Positions 16,420 to 24,089 of a DNA stretch of 33,266 nt are shown one piece after another (position 1 is the first letter of the stretch; the number at the start of each line of letters is the position of its first letter). The position numbers and the translations under genes were made by a program. The stretch comes from Methanothrix harundinacea (lineage in GTDB: Archaea; Halobacteriota; Methanosarcinia; Methanotrichales; Methanotrichaceae), in NCBI GenBank assembly GCA_001509375.1, contig LGFT01000023.1, positions 1 through 33,266 on the forward strand, given 5' to 3'. Under the pieces are notes generated by a model that was not told the origin of the DNA, did not search any database, and saw nothing but the letters and a program-made list of their open reading frames with translations.

Positions 16420-17829
16420 TCAGACGACGAAGTCGTAGCGCCGATACCCGTCCCCTTCGATCTCGACCAGGGCGAACTCTCCCGACGGCGAGATCACGCT
16501 CTCGTTCTTCTCCCCCTCGTGGAGGAGCTGGTAGTCCGCAAGGCCTATCTCGACTCGCTCATTGAGCGTTTTGAGGAATTTTCCCTTGGCCATCGACTCG
16601 ACGCCCTCTCCGACCACCCCCGAGAAGAAGGCGGCAGAGCAGCCGCTCCCGTAGGATCCAAGGCCGATCCGCGTCCCGGGAACGAGGAGGTCCTGCTCCA
16701 GAAGGCTCGCAAGCCCCAGGTATATCGAGCCGGTGTAGATATTTCCCACCACCGACGATATGAGAGTAGAAGGTTTAACCTTCCTTCCGTAGGCCTCCAA
16801 GAACTTTCCAGACTTGGAGAACCTCCTCTTGTAATCTCCCTCGGCCAAGAGGTACTCCTTCTGGCCTTCAAAATCCTCGCTTTTGGGCTCGGGTCCCATC
16901 TCCTCCTCGATCGTCCGCCATCGGGGCAGGTCCCTCCACTCCCGCTGGAATATCGAAGCGGCTGCGTACTCCGCCATCCGGGGGTAGGGAATGTGGAAGA
17001 TGATATGAGATAGATGGTCGGATGTGCATTCGTCATCCGCGAGGCGGATCATCCCTCGGCCAAGGACTCTTTTTTTGTAAGAGTAGAAGGCGCCGTCCAT
17101 CGCCGCCAGGTAGCAGAGGTTGCTGTACTTGCCGTTTACCACGGCGCACTTCATCCCGATAGGCCTAAAGAAGTCGTTCTCGTCCCTGGTGAAGACCCCC
17201 ATGACGGGGTCGAGGACCATAAGCCTCGGGTTCCTTTTGACGAGTAGGGCGACAGAACCTGCCCCCTGGGTGTACTCGCCCGGGGAGTTCAGATCGTACC
17301 GGGCGATGTCCGTCGCCACCACGATCCCGACCCTGCCCCCTCTCCGGCTCGAATCTTCGTAGCCTTCCTCGTCGCCCTCGCCATTCTCCTCTTCCATCCC
17401 CTCCACCCTCAGCCAGTATGCTGCGTTCTCCAGAGCGAAGGTTGCGGCGATGCAGGCCGACTTGAACTCGACGGTGGAACACTCCTGAAAGGAGCCGGGG
17501 CCATAGACACGTTCCAGCATTCCGATGACGTAGGTCCCGATCGCCTTCGCCTCGTCAACGCCGGACTCAGTCCCGATGTAGATCCTCCCCACCTCCTCGG
17601 GCGAAAGGTCGTTTCTCTTCATCAGCTCAAGGACCGAGGATGCTGCCATGGTGGCTGCGTCTTCGTGGGCGTCGGGGACGGCCATCTTCTCAACGCCGAT
17701 CCCCCGGGCGAGCTTCGCGGGCTCAATCCCTCTCGCTTCCGCGAACTCGCCGAGGGTCGATATGAAGAGCTTAGGCACGTGGAGGGCGACGTCGTCTATG
17801 CCGACGGCTGTGTTTGGTGCTAGAATCAT
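16420..17829 (-). CDS. mvaS: Hydroxymethylglutaryl-CoA synthase
   Basis: The 469-residue enzyme condenses acetyl-CoA with acetoacetyl-CoA to HMG-CoA, the second step of the mevalonate route that supplies archaeal isoprenoid lipids. The thiolase-fold sites are present: E88 in GTESGVDEAK, the nucleophile C126 in FKSACIAAT, and H279 in HIPYPRM, plus TQGAGSVALLV. It is longer than the common archaeal form (about 350) and resembles the long eukaryal/bacterial type. A Glu/Gly-rich acidic insert at about 144-165 has low complexity. GAGGAGAT lies four bases before the ATG. A TATA-like GATAAATA sits about 50 bases upstream. It is divergent from the small gene at 17956. Confidence 0.9.
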   Translation of the reverse strand: MILAPNTAVGIDDVALHVPKLFISTLGEFAEARGIEPAKLARGIGVEKMAVPDAHEDAATMAASSVLELMKRNDLSPEEVGRIYIGTESGVDEAKAIGTYVIGMLERVYGPGSFQECSTVEFKSACIAATFALENAAYWLRVEGMEEENGEGDEEGYEDSSRRGGRVGIVVATDIARYDLNSPGEYTQGAGSVALLVKRNPRLMVLDPVMGVFTRDENDFFRPIGMKCAVVNGKYSNLCYLAAMDGAFYSYKKRVLGRGMIRLADDECTSDHLSHIIFHIPYPRMAEYAAASIFQREWRDLPRWRTIEEEMGPEPKSEDFEGQKEYLLAEGDYKRRFSKSGKFLEAYGRKVKPSTLISSVVGNIYTGSIYLGLASLLEQDLLVPGTRIGLGSYGSGCSAAFFSGVVGEGVESMAKGKFLKTLNERVEIGLADYQLLHEGEKNESVISPSGEFALVEIEGDGYRRYDFVV

Positions 17830-17877
17830 GGAGATCTCCTCAGATGAGCGGTATGTCCGGAAAGGTTGGCATCGATC

Positions 17878-17886
17878 GTATTTATC
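17878..17886 (-). promoter_or_regulatory. Candidate TATA box for mvaS
   Basis: On the minus strand this reads GATAAATAC, about 50 bases before the mvaS ATG. Transcription starting about 25 bases on would leave a short leader just holding the GAGGAGAT ribosome site. Confidence 0.4.
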
Positions 17887-17955
17887 GCCTCGGGTTCGTT
17901 CAAAAGCCGGTAAGATCTATATCTCATCCGCCCGACCAGCTATCTGAGGTTCACC

Positions 17956-18207
17956 ATGATGGAAGAGATCGAGCGGCTGGTGGAGAGGTTTGAGGGCCTG
18001 AAAGAGAGGGAGCGAGCCGAGACAGCGGCGATACTGAGAAGGTACGCCGACGGGGAGATGGACTTGGAGGAGGTCCACTACACCCTTCTGGACGAGGGGC
18101 TGATTCCGATGCCATCACGGTGCACCATGTATCACAAGCCGAAACGGAGTTCCGAGGCGGAGGAGGCTCTGAGGGCCCTAATAAAAGAGAGGATCCCGGG
18201 GCTGTAA
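17956..18207 (+). CDS. Small conserved-looking protein of unknown function
   Basis: The 83-residue protein is rich in Glu, Arg and Lys. Two long helices are likely (residues 1-45 and 68-80), separated by a short segment with C56 and a PSRCTMYHKPK patch. A GAGGT ribosome site precedes two adjacent ATG codons at 17956 and 17959. There is no signal peptide or membrane segment. It is divergent from mvaS and precedes the FMN-binding protein gene. I do not recognise a family. Confidence 0.65.
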   Translation: MMEEIERLVERFEGLKERERAETAAILRRYADGEMDLEEVHYTLLDEGLIPMPSRCTMYHKPKRSSEAEEALRALIKERIPGL

Positions 18208-18313
18208 CGAGCCCCTGACGTCCTGAATTCTCATCTGAGAAGAAGGTGCGGGGCTCTGAGTTTTCCATCCATCGCTCATACCTCGCCCGTATATCGATCC
18301 GGCCTCCACTATG

Positions 18314-18346
18314 CCAGAATTCTCCATATTCTGGATCATTTAAATA
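18314..18346 (+). promoter_or_regulatory. Inverted repeat and TATA box before the FMN-binding protein gene
   Basis: CCAGAAT at 18314-18320 and ATTCTGG at 18328-18334 form a perfect 7-base inverted repeat around a 7-base spacer. ATTTAAATA at 18338-18346 follows four bases later and fits a TATA box for the gene at 18392. The repeat could be an operator next to the box or a stem-loop ending the preceding small gene. Confidence 0.5.
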
Positions 18347-18391
18347 GAATCCGATCCGAACCACGTCAAGAACTTGCTCTGAGGAGATGAG

Positions 18392-18883
18392 ATGGCACCG
18401 GAAGTTGTGAAGATCCCGAAGATGAATAAGAGGGAATATGACCGGCTGATCGAGGAGGAGCACGTATGCAGAATCGCCTTCAAGGGAGATAGGTACCCTT
18501 ACATTGTCCCTTTCGTCTACGTCTTCGACGGCCGGTTCATGTACTTCCTCTCGACGAAGTACGGGAAGAAGATCGATCAATTCCGACGAGATCCCCACGT
18601 CTCGGTGGAGGTGGAACGGTACGCTCCAGACCTCTCAAGCTATCGCTTCGTCACCTTGAGGGGCCGCCTCGTAGAGGCCAGCGACTCCGAGGAGAGAGGG
18701 GCGGTCCGGAGGCGGTTCGTCGCCCTGATCGAAAATAAGAACCTTTCAAGAAACGTCCTTTCGGCCCTTGGCCACTCTCCCTCTGACCCCCTCGACTCAA
18801 TCGTGGAAGAGGAGAGGTCCCTCGTCTGGAAGCTCGTCGAAGTCGAGAAGATAGTGGGACTAAAAGATGGCGAGATGATTTGA
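18392..18883 (+). CDS. Pyridoxamine 5'-phosphate oxidase-like FMN-binding protein
   Basis: The 163-residue protein has the split-barrel flavin fold pattern of the NimA/PNPOx-like group. It starts MNKREYDRLIEEEHVCRIAF, has YPYIVPFVYVFDGRFMYFLS and KIDQFRRDPHVSVEVE, and ends with the typical WKLVEVEKIVG strand. Members bind FMN or F420 as dimers and act in detoxification or redox side reactions. A true PdxH role is unlikely because the PLP-site residues of that enzyme are not apparent. GAGGAGATGAG directly precedes the ATG. The substrate is unknown. Confidence 0.85.
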   Translation: MAPEVVKIPKMNKREYDRLIEEEHVCRIAFKGDRYPYIVPFVYVFDGRFMYFLSTKYGKKIDQFRRDPHVSVEVERYAPDLSSYRFVTLRGRLVEASDSEERGAVRRRFVALIENKNLSRNVLSALGHSPSDPLDSIVEEERSLVWKLVEVEKIVGLKDGEMI

Positions 18884-19003
18884 CATTACAGCAATCTTCG
18901 GGCAAAAATATTTCGGGCCCGACCGTTTTTATATTTATCTGGATGTTGCAATATAAATAGATAAATTCTATATATTAAATTTGACTCGTATTACGCAGAA
19001 AAA

Positions 19004-19012
19004 TTTATATAA
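19004..19012 (+). promoter_or_regulatory. Candidate TATA box for the glutamate-synthase-type gene
   Basis: TTTATATAA lies in a very AT-rich stretch about 90 bases before the ATG at 19102. Transcription would begin near 19037-19040, just ahead of the inverted repeat at 19046. Other TATA-like runs (about 18949-18980) make the choice uncertain. Confidence 0.4.
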
Positions 19013-19045
19013 TAGAAAGTAGGAAACAATCTGCTGACAGGGGAC

Positions 19046-19073
19046 TATCCGCCCCCATTTCGCTCGGCGGATA
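19046..19073 (+). promoter_or_regulatory. Perfect 8-base inverted repeat in the glutamate-synthase leader
   Basis: TATCCGCC at 19046-19053 and GGCGGATA at 19066-19073 are exact reverse complements with a 12-base spacer. The repeat ends 28 bases before the ATG and sits close to the predicted transcription start. It could be a repressor site or an mRNA hairpin controlling nitrogen assimilation. It is not the GGAA-N-TTCC pattern known for NrpR. Confidence 0.5.
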
Positions 19074-19101
19074 TTAAAATAATAAAGAGAAAGGGCTAAT
19101 T

Positions 19102-20691
19102 ATGAATCTAAGACGGCCGAACTCCAACGAAGCAATCGGGACTTACAACCGGTCGAGAGACGTCACCCCGATGTCAGGGATCTGCACCCGATGTGTCGAC
19201 GGCTGCAGGGGTGGTTGTGATATTTGGTTATCCTCTTTCAGGGGCCGGGAGGTCCTCTATCCCGGCCCCTTCGGCGAGATCACCGCTGGCGCTGACAAGG
19301 ACTACCCCCTGGATTACTCTCACATAAATATCCAGGGGTATGCCGTCGGTGCCAAGGGCCTCCCCGAGGGGGTCGAAGGTAACCCCGACACCGCCGTATT
19401 CCACGAGGTGAATACCGAGACTGAGTATGGATGGGACAGAACGGTGAAGATGAAAATTCCGATATTCACCGGCGCCCTCGGCTCGACCGACATCGCCGGA
19501 GCCAACTGGGAGCACTTCGCCATCGGTGCCGCCATATCCGGGATAACCCTCGTCTGTGGCGAAAACGTCTGCGGCGTCGACCCGAATCTGGATTTAGACA
19601 ATAAAGGCAAGATCGTCAAGTCCCCAGAGATGGACAGGAGGATAGAGACCTACAGGCAGTTCCATGAAGGGTACGGAGAGATCCTGGTGCAGATGAACGT
19701 CGAGGACACACGGCTTGGAACCGCTGAGTACGTATCCCAAAAGCATGAGCTGGATACCCTGGAGCTGAAGTGGGGGCAGGGAGCAAAGTGCATCGGTGGC
19801 GAGATCAAAGTCAGGTCCCTCGAAAGGGCTCTGGAGCTGCAGAATAGGGGCTACATAGTGAGGCCCGATCCCTCCAGAAAGGAGGTCCAGATGGCCTTCA
19901 AGGACGGAGCCATAAAGGAGTTTGAAAGACACTCCCGTCTCGGCTTCGTCACAAAAGAGGGGTTCCTCGAAGAGGTAGACAGGCTCAGAGAACTGGGATA
20001 CAAAAGGATCACCCTCAAGACCGGGGCCTATTCCATGACCGAACTCGCCATGGCCCTACGCTACGGGTCGGAGGCGAGGATAGACCTCCTCACCATAGAC
20101 GGCGCCCCCGGTGGCACGGGGATGAGCCCCTGGCCGATGATGAACGAGTGGGGAGTTCCGACCTTCTACCTCCAGGCCCTGACCTATGAGTTTGCGGAGA
20201 AGCTTCATAAGAGGGGCTTGAGGGTGCCAGACCTCGCCATGGCCGGAGGCTTCTCTTCTGAGGACGGCGTCTTCAAGGCGATCGCCATGGGCGCCCCCTA
20301 CTTCAAGGCTGTCTGCATGGGCAGAGCCCTTATGATCCCGGGGATGGTCGGAAGGAACATTCAAAAGTGGATCGAGGCGGGAGAGCTTCCAAAGTCCGTC
20401 TCCAAGTACGGAACTAACGCCAAGCAGCTCTTCGTCACCTACGAGGAGCTGGTCGAGAAATACGGCAAAGATGTCGAGAAGATTCCTCTGGGTGCCATGG
20501 GCATCTACACCTATGCCCAGAGGTTCCAGATCGGCCTGCAGCAGCTTATGGCCGGGAGCAGAAACTTCAGCCTCAAGACGGTCTCCAGAGATGACCTGAT
20601 GGCCCTCACCGAAGAGGCGGCCAAGGTCTCGGGGATCGACTACGTCATGGACGCCTACAGGGACGTCGCCGAGGGAATCCTGGAGAGTTGA
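19102..20691 (+). CDS. FMN-binding glutamate synthase-type protein (GltB central domain, Fe-S N-terminus)
   Basis: The 529-residue protein corresponds to the FMN/Fe-S synthase domain of glutamate synthase large subunits. Four N-terminal cysteines (C28, C31, C35, C39) can hold an Fe-S cluster. The TIM-barrel has GQGAKCIGGEIK and the phosphate-site region TIDGAPGGTGMSPWPMM from about 332. The Ntn-type amidotransferase domain is absent, as in split archaeal enzymes, so ammonia must come from a separate GltB1-like subunit or from solution. It would convert 2-oxoglutarate and ammonia equivalents to glutamate with electrons from ferredoxin or a GltD-like partner. Glutamate dehydrogenase follows 560 bases downstream. 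Some members of this family have no proven glutamate synthase activity. Confidence 0.85.
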   Translation: MNLRRPNSNEAIGTYNRSRDVTPMSGICTRCVDGCRGGCDIWLSSFRGREVLYPGPFGEITAGADKDYPLDYSHINIQGYAVGAKGLPEGVEGNPDTAVFHEVNTETEYGWDRTVKMKIPIFTGALGSTDIAGANWEHFAIGAAISGITLVCGENVCGVDPNLDLDNKGKIVKSPEMDRRIETYRQFHEGYGEILVQMNVEDTRLGTAEYVSQKHELDTLELKWGQGAKCIGGEIKVRSLERALELQNRGYIVRPDPSRKEVQMAFKDGAIKEFERHSRLGFVTKEGFLEEVDRLRELGYKRITLKTGAYSMTELAMALRYGSEARIDLLTIDGAPGGTGMSPWPMMNEWGVPTFYLQALTYEFAEKLHKRGLRVPDLAMAGGFSSEDGVFKAIAMGAPYFKAVCMGRALMIPGMVGRNIQKWIEAGELPKSVSKYGTNAKQLFVTYEELVEKYGKDVEKIPLGAMGIYTYAQRFQIGLQQLMAGSRNFSLKTVSRDDLMALTEEAAKVSGIDYVMDAYRDVAEGILES

Positions 20692-20753
20692 GGGAATGAA
20701 ACGCTGAGCTGAGCAGGCCAGAGCAAAGATGATCTTTTGCCGCCGCAGCGAGG

Positions 20754-20783
20754 GGTGTATGTGCCCTACATGGCACATACACC
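20754..20783. terminator. Perfect 12-base-pair stem-loop after the glutamate-synthase gene
   Basis: GGTGTATGTGCC at 20754-20765 and GGCACATACACC at 20772-20783 pair perfectly around a six-base loop, 62 bases after the stop codon. There is no T run after it, so it could be a 3' end stabiliser or protein site rather than a classical terminator. Confidence 0.55.
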
Positions 20784-21251
20784 AATAAATTATCTTGGTG
20801 GAAACTTAAACTCAGAAAAATATGCGATTTTTAAGATATGATTCAGCCATAAAAAGGCACCAGTTGATATTGAAGTCATCCATATATAAATTGAGTATAC
20901 GACATTTTGAGCAGCGTTGAGCTCGCAGCATCCCTTTTTCGACATTTCAACGTCGCTGAGTTCACTAAAAGTTCAAAGAAGAATTGAATATATCATGCCA
21001 AATGTAGCGCCAATTTTAATAAGCATCTGGCAGAAATAAGATTGAAAACAGTCAAAATTTAATTACAATTTCGGATAAGTTTGGTGCCGCAGCTTTTCAG
21101 AAATGCTTAAATATCAATATCCGGATGTTATGGCCCGTTTCATTATAAATAAATGTAACTCATAAGATTTAACTAGGCGATGCTGACATGGGCTTCCTCC
21201 GAACTCCTGATGATCGAGTTTTTGGTAGAAGCCAAAAAGGGTGATAAAGGG
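20784..21251. other. Long AT-rich region before glutamate dehydrogenase
   Basis: About 470 bases without a convincing gene. The base composition is much more AT-rich than the flanking genes. TTATAAATA at 21143-21151 is a good TATA box for gdhA, giving a start near 21175 and a leader of about 75 bases. The remainder (20790-21130) holds no ORF of note; an untranslated RNA is possible but nothing identifies one. Confidence 0.45.
21143..21151 (+). promoter_or_regulatory. Candidate TATA box for gdhA
   Basis: TTATAAATA lies about 100 bases before the preferred ATG at 21252 and 37 bases before the alternative ATG at 21180. Confidence 0.45.
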
Positions 21252-22514
21252 ATGGCAGAACTGAACCCGTTTGAGATAGCTCAAAAGCAGCTAGACAATT
21301 GTATAAAAATACTGAAGTTGGATGATGACGTGCGCGAGGTACTTCGAAATCCCATGCGCGAACTCCACGTATCAATCCCGGTCCGGATGGACAATGGAAG
21401 AACGAAGGTCTTCAAGGGTTTCCGAGTCCAGTACAACGACGCCAAGGGGCCAACAAAGGGAGGCATCAGGTTCCACCCCGAGGAGACGATCGATACCGTC
21501 AGAGCCCTGGCAGCATGGATGACCTGGAAGTGCTCTCTTCTCGACCTCCCCCTCGGCGGAGGAAAGGGCGGCGTCATCTGCAACCCCAAAGAGCTCTCCG
21601 AAAACGAGCTGGAACGCCTGAGCAGAGGGTACATCGATCAGATATGGCAGTTCATAGGCCCCAACAAGGACATCCCGGCCCCTGACGTCTATACCACCCC
21701 CCAGATCATGGCCTGGATGATGGACGAATACTCGAAGATCACAGGAAGCAACGAATTCGGTTGCATCACCGGCAAACCTGTCTGCATAGGGGGCTCCTGT
21801 GGGCGCGATGATGCGACCGCCCGAGGCGGCATGTACACCATCCGTGAGGCGGCAAAGGAGCTCGACATAGACCTCTCCAAGGCCACCGTCGCCATCCAGG
21901 GCTACGGGAATGCCGGATGCAATGCAGGATTCCTCGTAAGAGATCTCTTCGGCTCCAAGGTGGTGGCGATCAGCGACTCTAAGGGTGGCATATACAACAA
22001 GGACGGCCTAGACCTCGAGCTCGCCTGCAGCGTCAAGAAGGACACCCGCACGGTGACGAAATCCCCGAGGGAGACGACCCAGAAGATCTCCAACGAAGAG
22101 CTGATCGAGCTCGACGTGGACGTCCTGATCACTGCAGCTCTCGAGAACGTCATCACCAAAAAGAACGCGCCCAACGTCAAGGCCAAGATCATCGCAGAGC
22201 TCGCCAACGGACCGACGACCCCCGAGGCGGACGAGATCCTCTTCAAAAATGGAGTTCACATCATCCCCGACTTCCTCTGCAACGCCGGCGGCGTCACCGT
22301 CTCCTACTTTGAGATGGTCCAGAACATCGATCGGTACTGCTGGGACGTTGAAGACGTCTACAAGCGGCTGGACGACAGGATGACCCGGGCCTATCATACC
22401 GTCCTCGACACCTCCAAGGCTTACAACATAAACATGCGTCAAGCAGCTTACGTGGTGGCCGTCAACCGCGTCGTCGAGGCGATGAAGATGCGCGGCTGGA
22501 TCAAGATGGCCTAG
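21252..22514 (+). CDS. gdhA: Glutamate dehydrogenase
   Basis: The 420-residue hexameric-type GDH interconverts glutamate with 2-oxoglutarate and ammonia using NAD(P). The substrate site shows KGGIRFHP (K69) and the catalytic lysine K105 in PLGGGKGGV, with PAPDVYT following. The Rossmann motif GYGNAG lies near 218. The length is normal. The start at 21252 ([15 protein letters not shown]) has GGTGAT eight bases upstream. An ATG at 21180 would add an atypical 24-residue leader. A hairpin with a T run follows the stop. Next to the glutamate-synthase-type gene it marks an ammonia-assimilation locus. Confidence 0.93.
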   Translation: MAELNPFEIAQKQLDNCIKILKLDDDVREVLRNPMRELHVSIPVRMDNGRTKVFKGFRVQYNDAKGPTKGGIRFHPEETIDTVRALAAWMTWKCSLLDLPLGGGKGGVICNPKELSENELERLSRGYIDQIWQFIGPNKDIPAPDVYTTPQIMAWMMDEYSKITGSNEFGCITGKPVCIGGSCGRDDATARGGMYTIREAAKELDIDLSKATVAIQGYGNAGCNAGFLVRDLFGSKVVAISDSKGGIYNKDGLDLELACSVKKDTRTVTKSPRETTQKISNEELIELDVDVLITAALENVITKKNAPNVKAKIIAELANGPTTPEADEILFKNGVHIIPDFLCNAGGVTVSYFEMVQNIDRYCWDVEDVYKRLDDRMTRAYHTVLDTSKAYNINMRQAAYVVAVNRVVEAMKMRGWIKMA

Positions 22515-22556
22515 ATCGTGTTCGTCTATTCGATCTCCAACGCTTAAGAAGCGCCG

Positions 22557-22595
22557 TGGAGGACGATGACAGTCCTCCATCATCAAATCATTTTT
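22557..22595 (+). terminator. Likely terminator of gdhA
   Basis: TGGAGGAC at 22557-22564 pairs with GTCCTCCA at 22572-22579 around a seven-base loop, and five T residues follow at 22591-22595. It lies about 40 bases after the gdhA stop. Confidence 0.55.
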
Positions 22596-22777
22596 AGAGC
22601 GGTTGACGTTATAGAGCGGCGAGCCCCCTCGAATCCTGGATCTCTAACCCACAATCCAGAGATTCCGACCTTCGCGCCGATCCTCCAGAAGGAAAGAAGC
22701 TGCCTTTTGGCTAAATATATCATTTTCCCCTCAGAATGCACCACCACCATAGAAAATTGTCAGCAAATGGATAAGGG

Positions 22778-22786
22778 ATATATAAA
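22778..22786 (+). promoter_or_regulatory. Candidate TATA box for the HicB-like gene
   Basis: ATATATAAA lies about 54 bases before the HicB-like ATG at 22840, leaving a short leader that contains the GGAGG ribosome site. Confidence 0.45.
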
Positions 22787-22839
22787 GAGAAGGGACATAG
22801 CCAATAATTGTGAAAGTTTGCCCTGGAGGAACGATAGAG

Positions 22840-23073
22840 ATGAAACTGAACCTCACTTTTGAGATATGGGAAGGGGATCGAGCGTATATCTCGAAACGCC
22901 CCGAGCTGGGGATATCGAGTTTTGGCGCCACCCCCGAAGAGGCACTAGACAACCTGGAAGAAGCTGCCTGGTTTTACCTCGACGATGCTGAAAGCCGGGA
23001 GATCATCGCTGACGTTGAGGCGGCAGCAGCTTCACCCCACAAGTTCGCCTCGATGATAGAGATGGTCAGATAA
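22840..23073 (+). CDS. HicB-like antitoxin-family protein (orphan)
   Basis: The 77-residue protein has the partial RNase-H-like HicB fold: two strands (LNLTFEIWEGDRAYISKRPE), then SSFGATPEEALDNLEEAAWF with the family's TPEEAL-NL-EA helix. HicB proteins neutralise HicA mRNA interferases, but no HicA-like ORF lies on either side, and no DNA-binding C-terminus is present. It may be a solitary member of this widespread archaeal group. GGAGG is placed nine bases before the ATG at 22840; a GTG at 22810 is less likely. It has its own TATA box. Confidence 0.75.
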   Translation: MKLNLTFEIWEGDRAYISKRPELGISSFGATPEEALDNLEEAAWFYLDDAESREIIADVEAAAASPHKFASMIEMVR

Positions 23074-23102
23074 AAAGAACAATCTAAATGGTTTCCGACT
23101 AT

Positions 23103-23120
23103 TCTGGGACGTCGCCCAGA
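23103..23120. terminator. Small stem-loop between convergent genes
   Basis: TCTGGG at 23103-23108 pairs with CCCAGA at 23115-23120 around a six-base loop. It lies between the HicB-like gene and the convergent nfnA end and may end transcription from one or both sides. The evidence is only the stem. Confidence 0.3.
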
Positions 23121-23166
23121 TAAAGACGGAGAAGAAAAGTAAGATACTTCTCCAAAATCTGACCGT

Positions 23167-24087
23167 CTAGCTCGAAGAGACCGCCTTCTTCTTCTCTTTC
23201 CCCTCGCCTCTACCCAGGGTCGGGTTTAAGGCCTGAGGCGCCGTCTCCACCAACCGGTGCCAGTTATCCCTCTCCCAAAGCATGGCAGATCGATCCTCCT
23301 CGGGGATGAATTGGCGGAGCCGGAGAGTCAGGGTATCCCAGTTGACTTCATGACCATCGAAGTCGGGGCCGTCGACGCAGGCGAACTTCGTCACGCCGCC
23401 CACCTCGACTCTGCACGCGCCGCACATCCCGGTCCCGTCGACCATCAGGGGAGTGAGGCTGACGATCGTCTTGACGCCGTAGGGCTCGCTGGCCTTGGAG
23501 GTCTCCATCATCATGAAGGGACAGCCGTGGGCGAAGATCCGATCGACCTTCTTCCCCCCCTCCAGGTATCGAGATACGAAGTCGTTCGTCCACCCCTCCT
23601 CGCCACAGCCGCCGCTTCCCGCGAGGATGTGAAGCTCGTCGCTTTCTGCCCTCAACTTCTCCTCCCAGAAGATAAACTCCCGGCTCCGCCCCTCCACGAT
23701 GGTTATGACGTAGTTCCCGGCCTCTTTAAGCGCCTTGATGAGGGGCATGCTGGGCCCGATGCCGAAGCAGCCGCAGGCGCAGATGACGGTCCCGAAGTTA
23801 TCGATCTCCGTCGGTTTTCCCAGGGGGCCTGCCAGGTTCATTATGGAGTCGCCCTCCCTCAGAGTGCCGAGCTTCATGGTGCTGGTCCCGAGGACGTAGA
23901 AGACGATATCGATGGTTCCTTCCTCCACGTCCCAGCCCGCAAGCCCCATGGGGATCCGCTCGCCGGTCTCGTCCACCCTGATGATCACAAACTGGCCAGG
24001 GCGGGCAGCTTTCGCCACCTTGGGCGCTTTTATCTTGAGGTAGATGATGTTGGGGACTAAAACTTCCTTCTCCACTATCTGGTACAT
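23167..24087 (-). CDS. nfnA: NfnA-type ferredoxin:NADP+ oxidoreductase small subunit
   Basis: The 306-residue protein has a ferredoxin-reductase-like FAD domain (PGQFVIIRV near 30-38), an NAD-binding domain (GCFGIGPSMPLIKAL near 106-120) and a C-terminal [2Fe-2S] site, MVDGTGMCGACRVEVGG with D217, C222, C225 and C237. An Asp plus three Cys is the ligand set described for NfnA of electron-bifurcating transhydrogenase. Together with NfnB it couples NADH and ferredoxin to NADP. GGTGA spans the stop of the formate dehydrogenase gene, six bases before the ATG at 24087, so the two are translationally coupled. A TTG at 24093 is an alternative. A dihydroorotate-dehydrogenase PyrK or sulfide-dehydrogenase SudB assignment is possible in the same family. 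Confidence 0.85.
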   Translation of the reverse strand: MYQIVEKEVLVPNIIYLKIKAPKVAKAARPGQFVIIRVDETGERIPMGLAGWDVEEGTIDIVFYVLGTSTMKLGTLREGDSIMNLAGPLGKPTEIDNFGTVICACGCFGIGPSMPLIKALKEAGNYVITIVEGRSREFIFWEEKLRAESDELHILAGSGGCGEEGWTNDFVSRYLEGGKKVDRIFAHGCPFMMMETSKASEPYGVKTIVSLTPLMVDGTGMCGACRVEVGGVTKFACVDGPDFDGHEVNWDTLTLRLRQFIPEEDRSAMLWERDNWHRLVETAPQALNPTLGRGEGKEKKKAVSSS

Positions 24088-24089
24088 CT

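Noticed and set aside
17951-18598. 215-codon minus-strand ORF
   Set aside because: It runs across the small gene, its downstream promoter region and the FMN-protein gene; translation has no motifs.
23257-24060. Long plus-strand ORF opposite nfnA
   Set aside because: It is antisense to a clearly conserved gene, its translation has no recognisable motifs, and GC-rich codon bias commonly leaves such shadow frames open.
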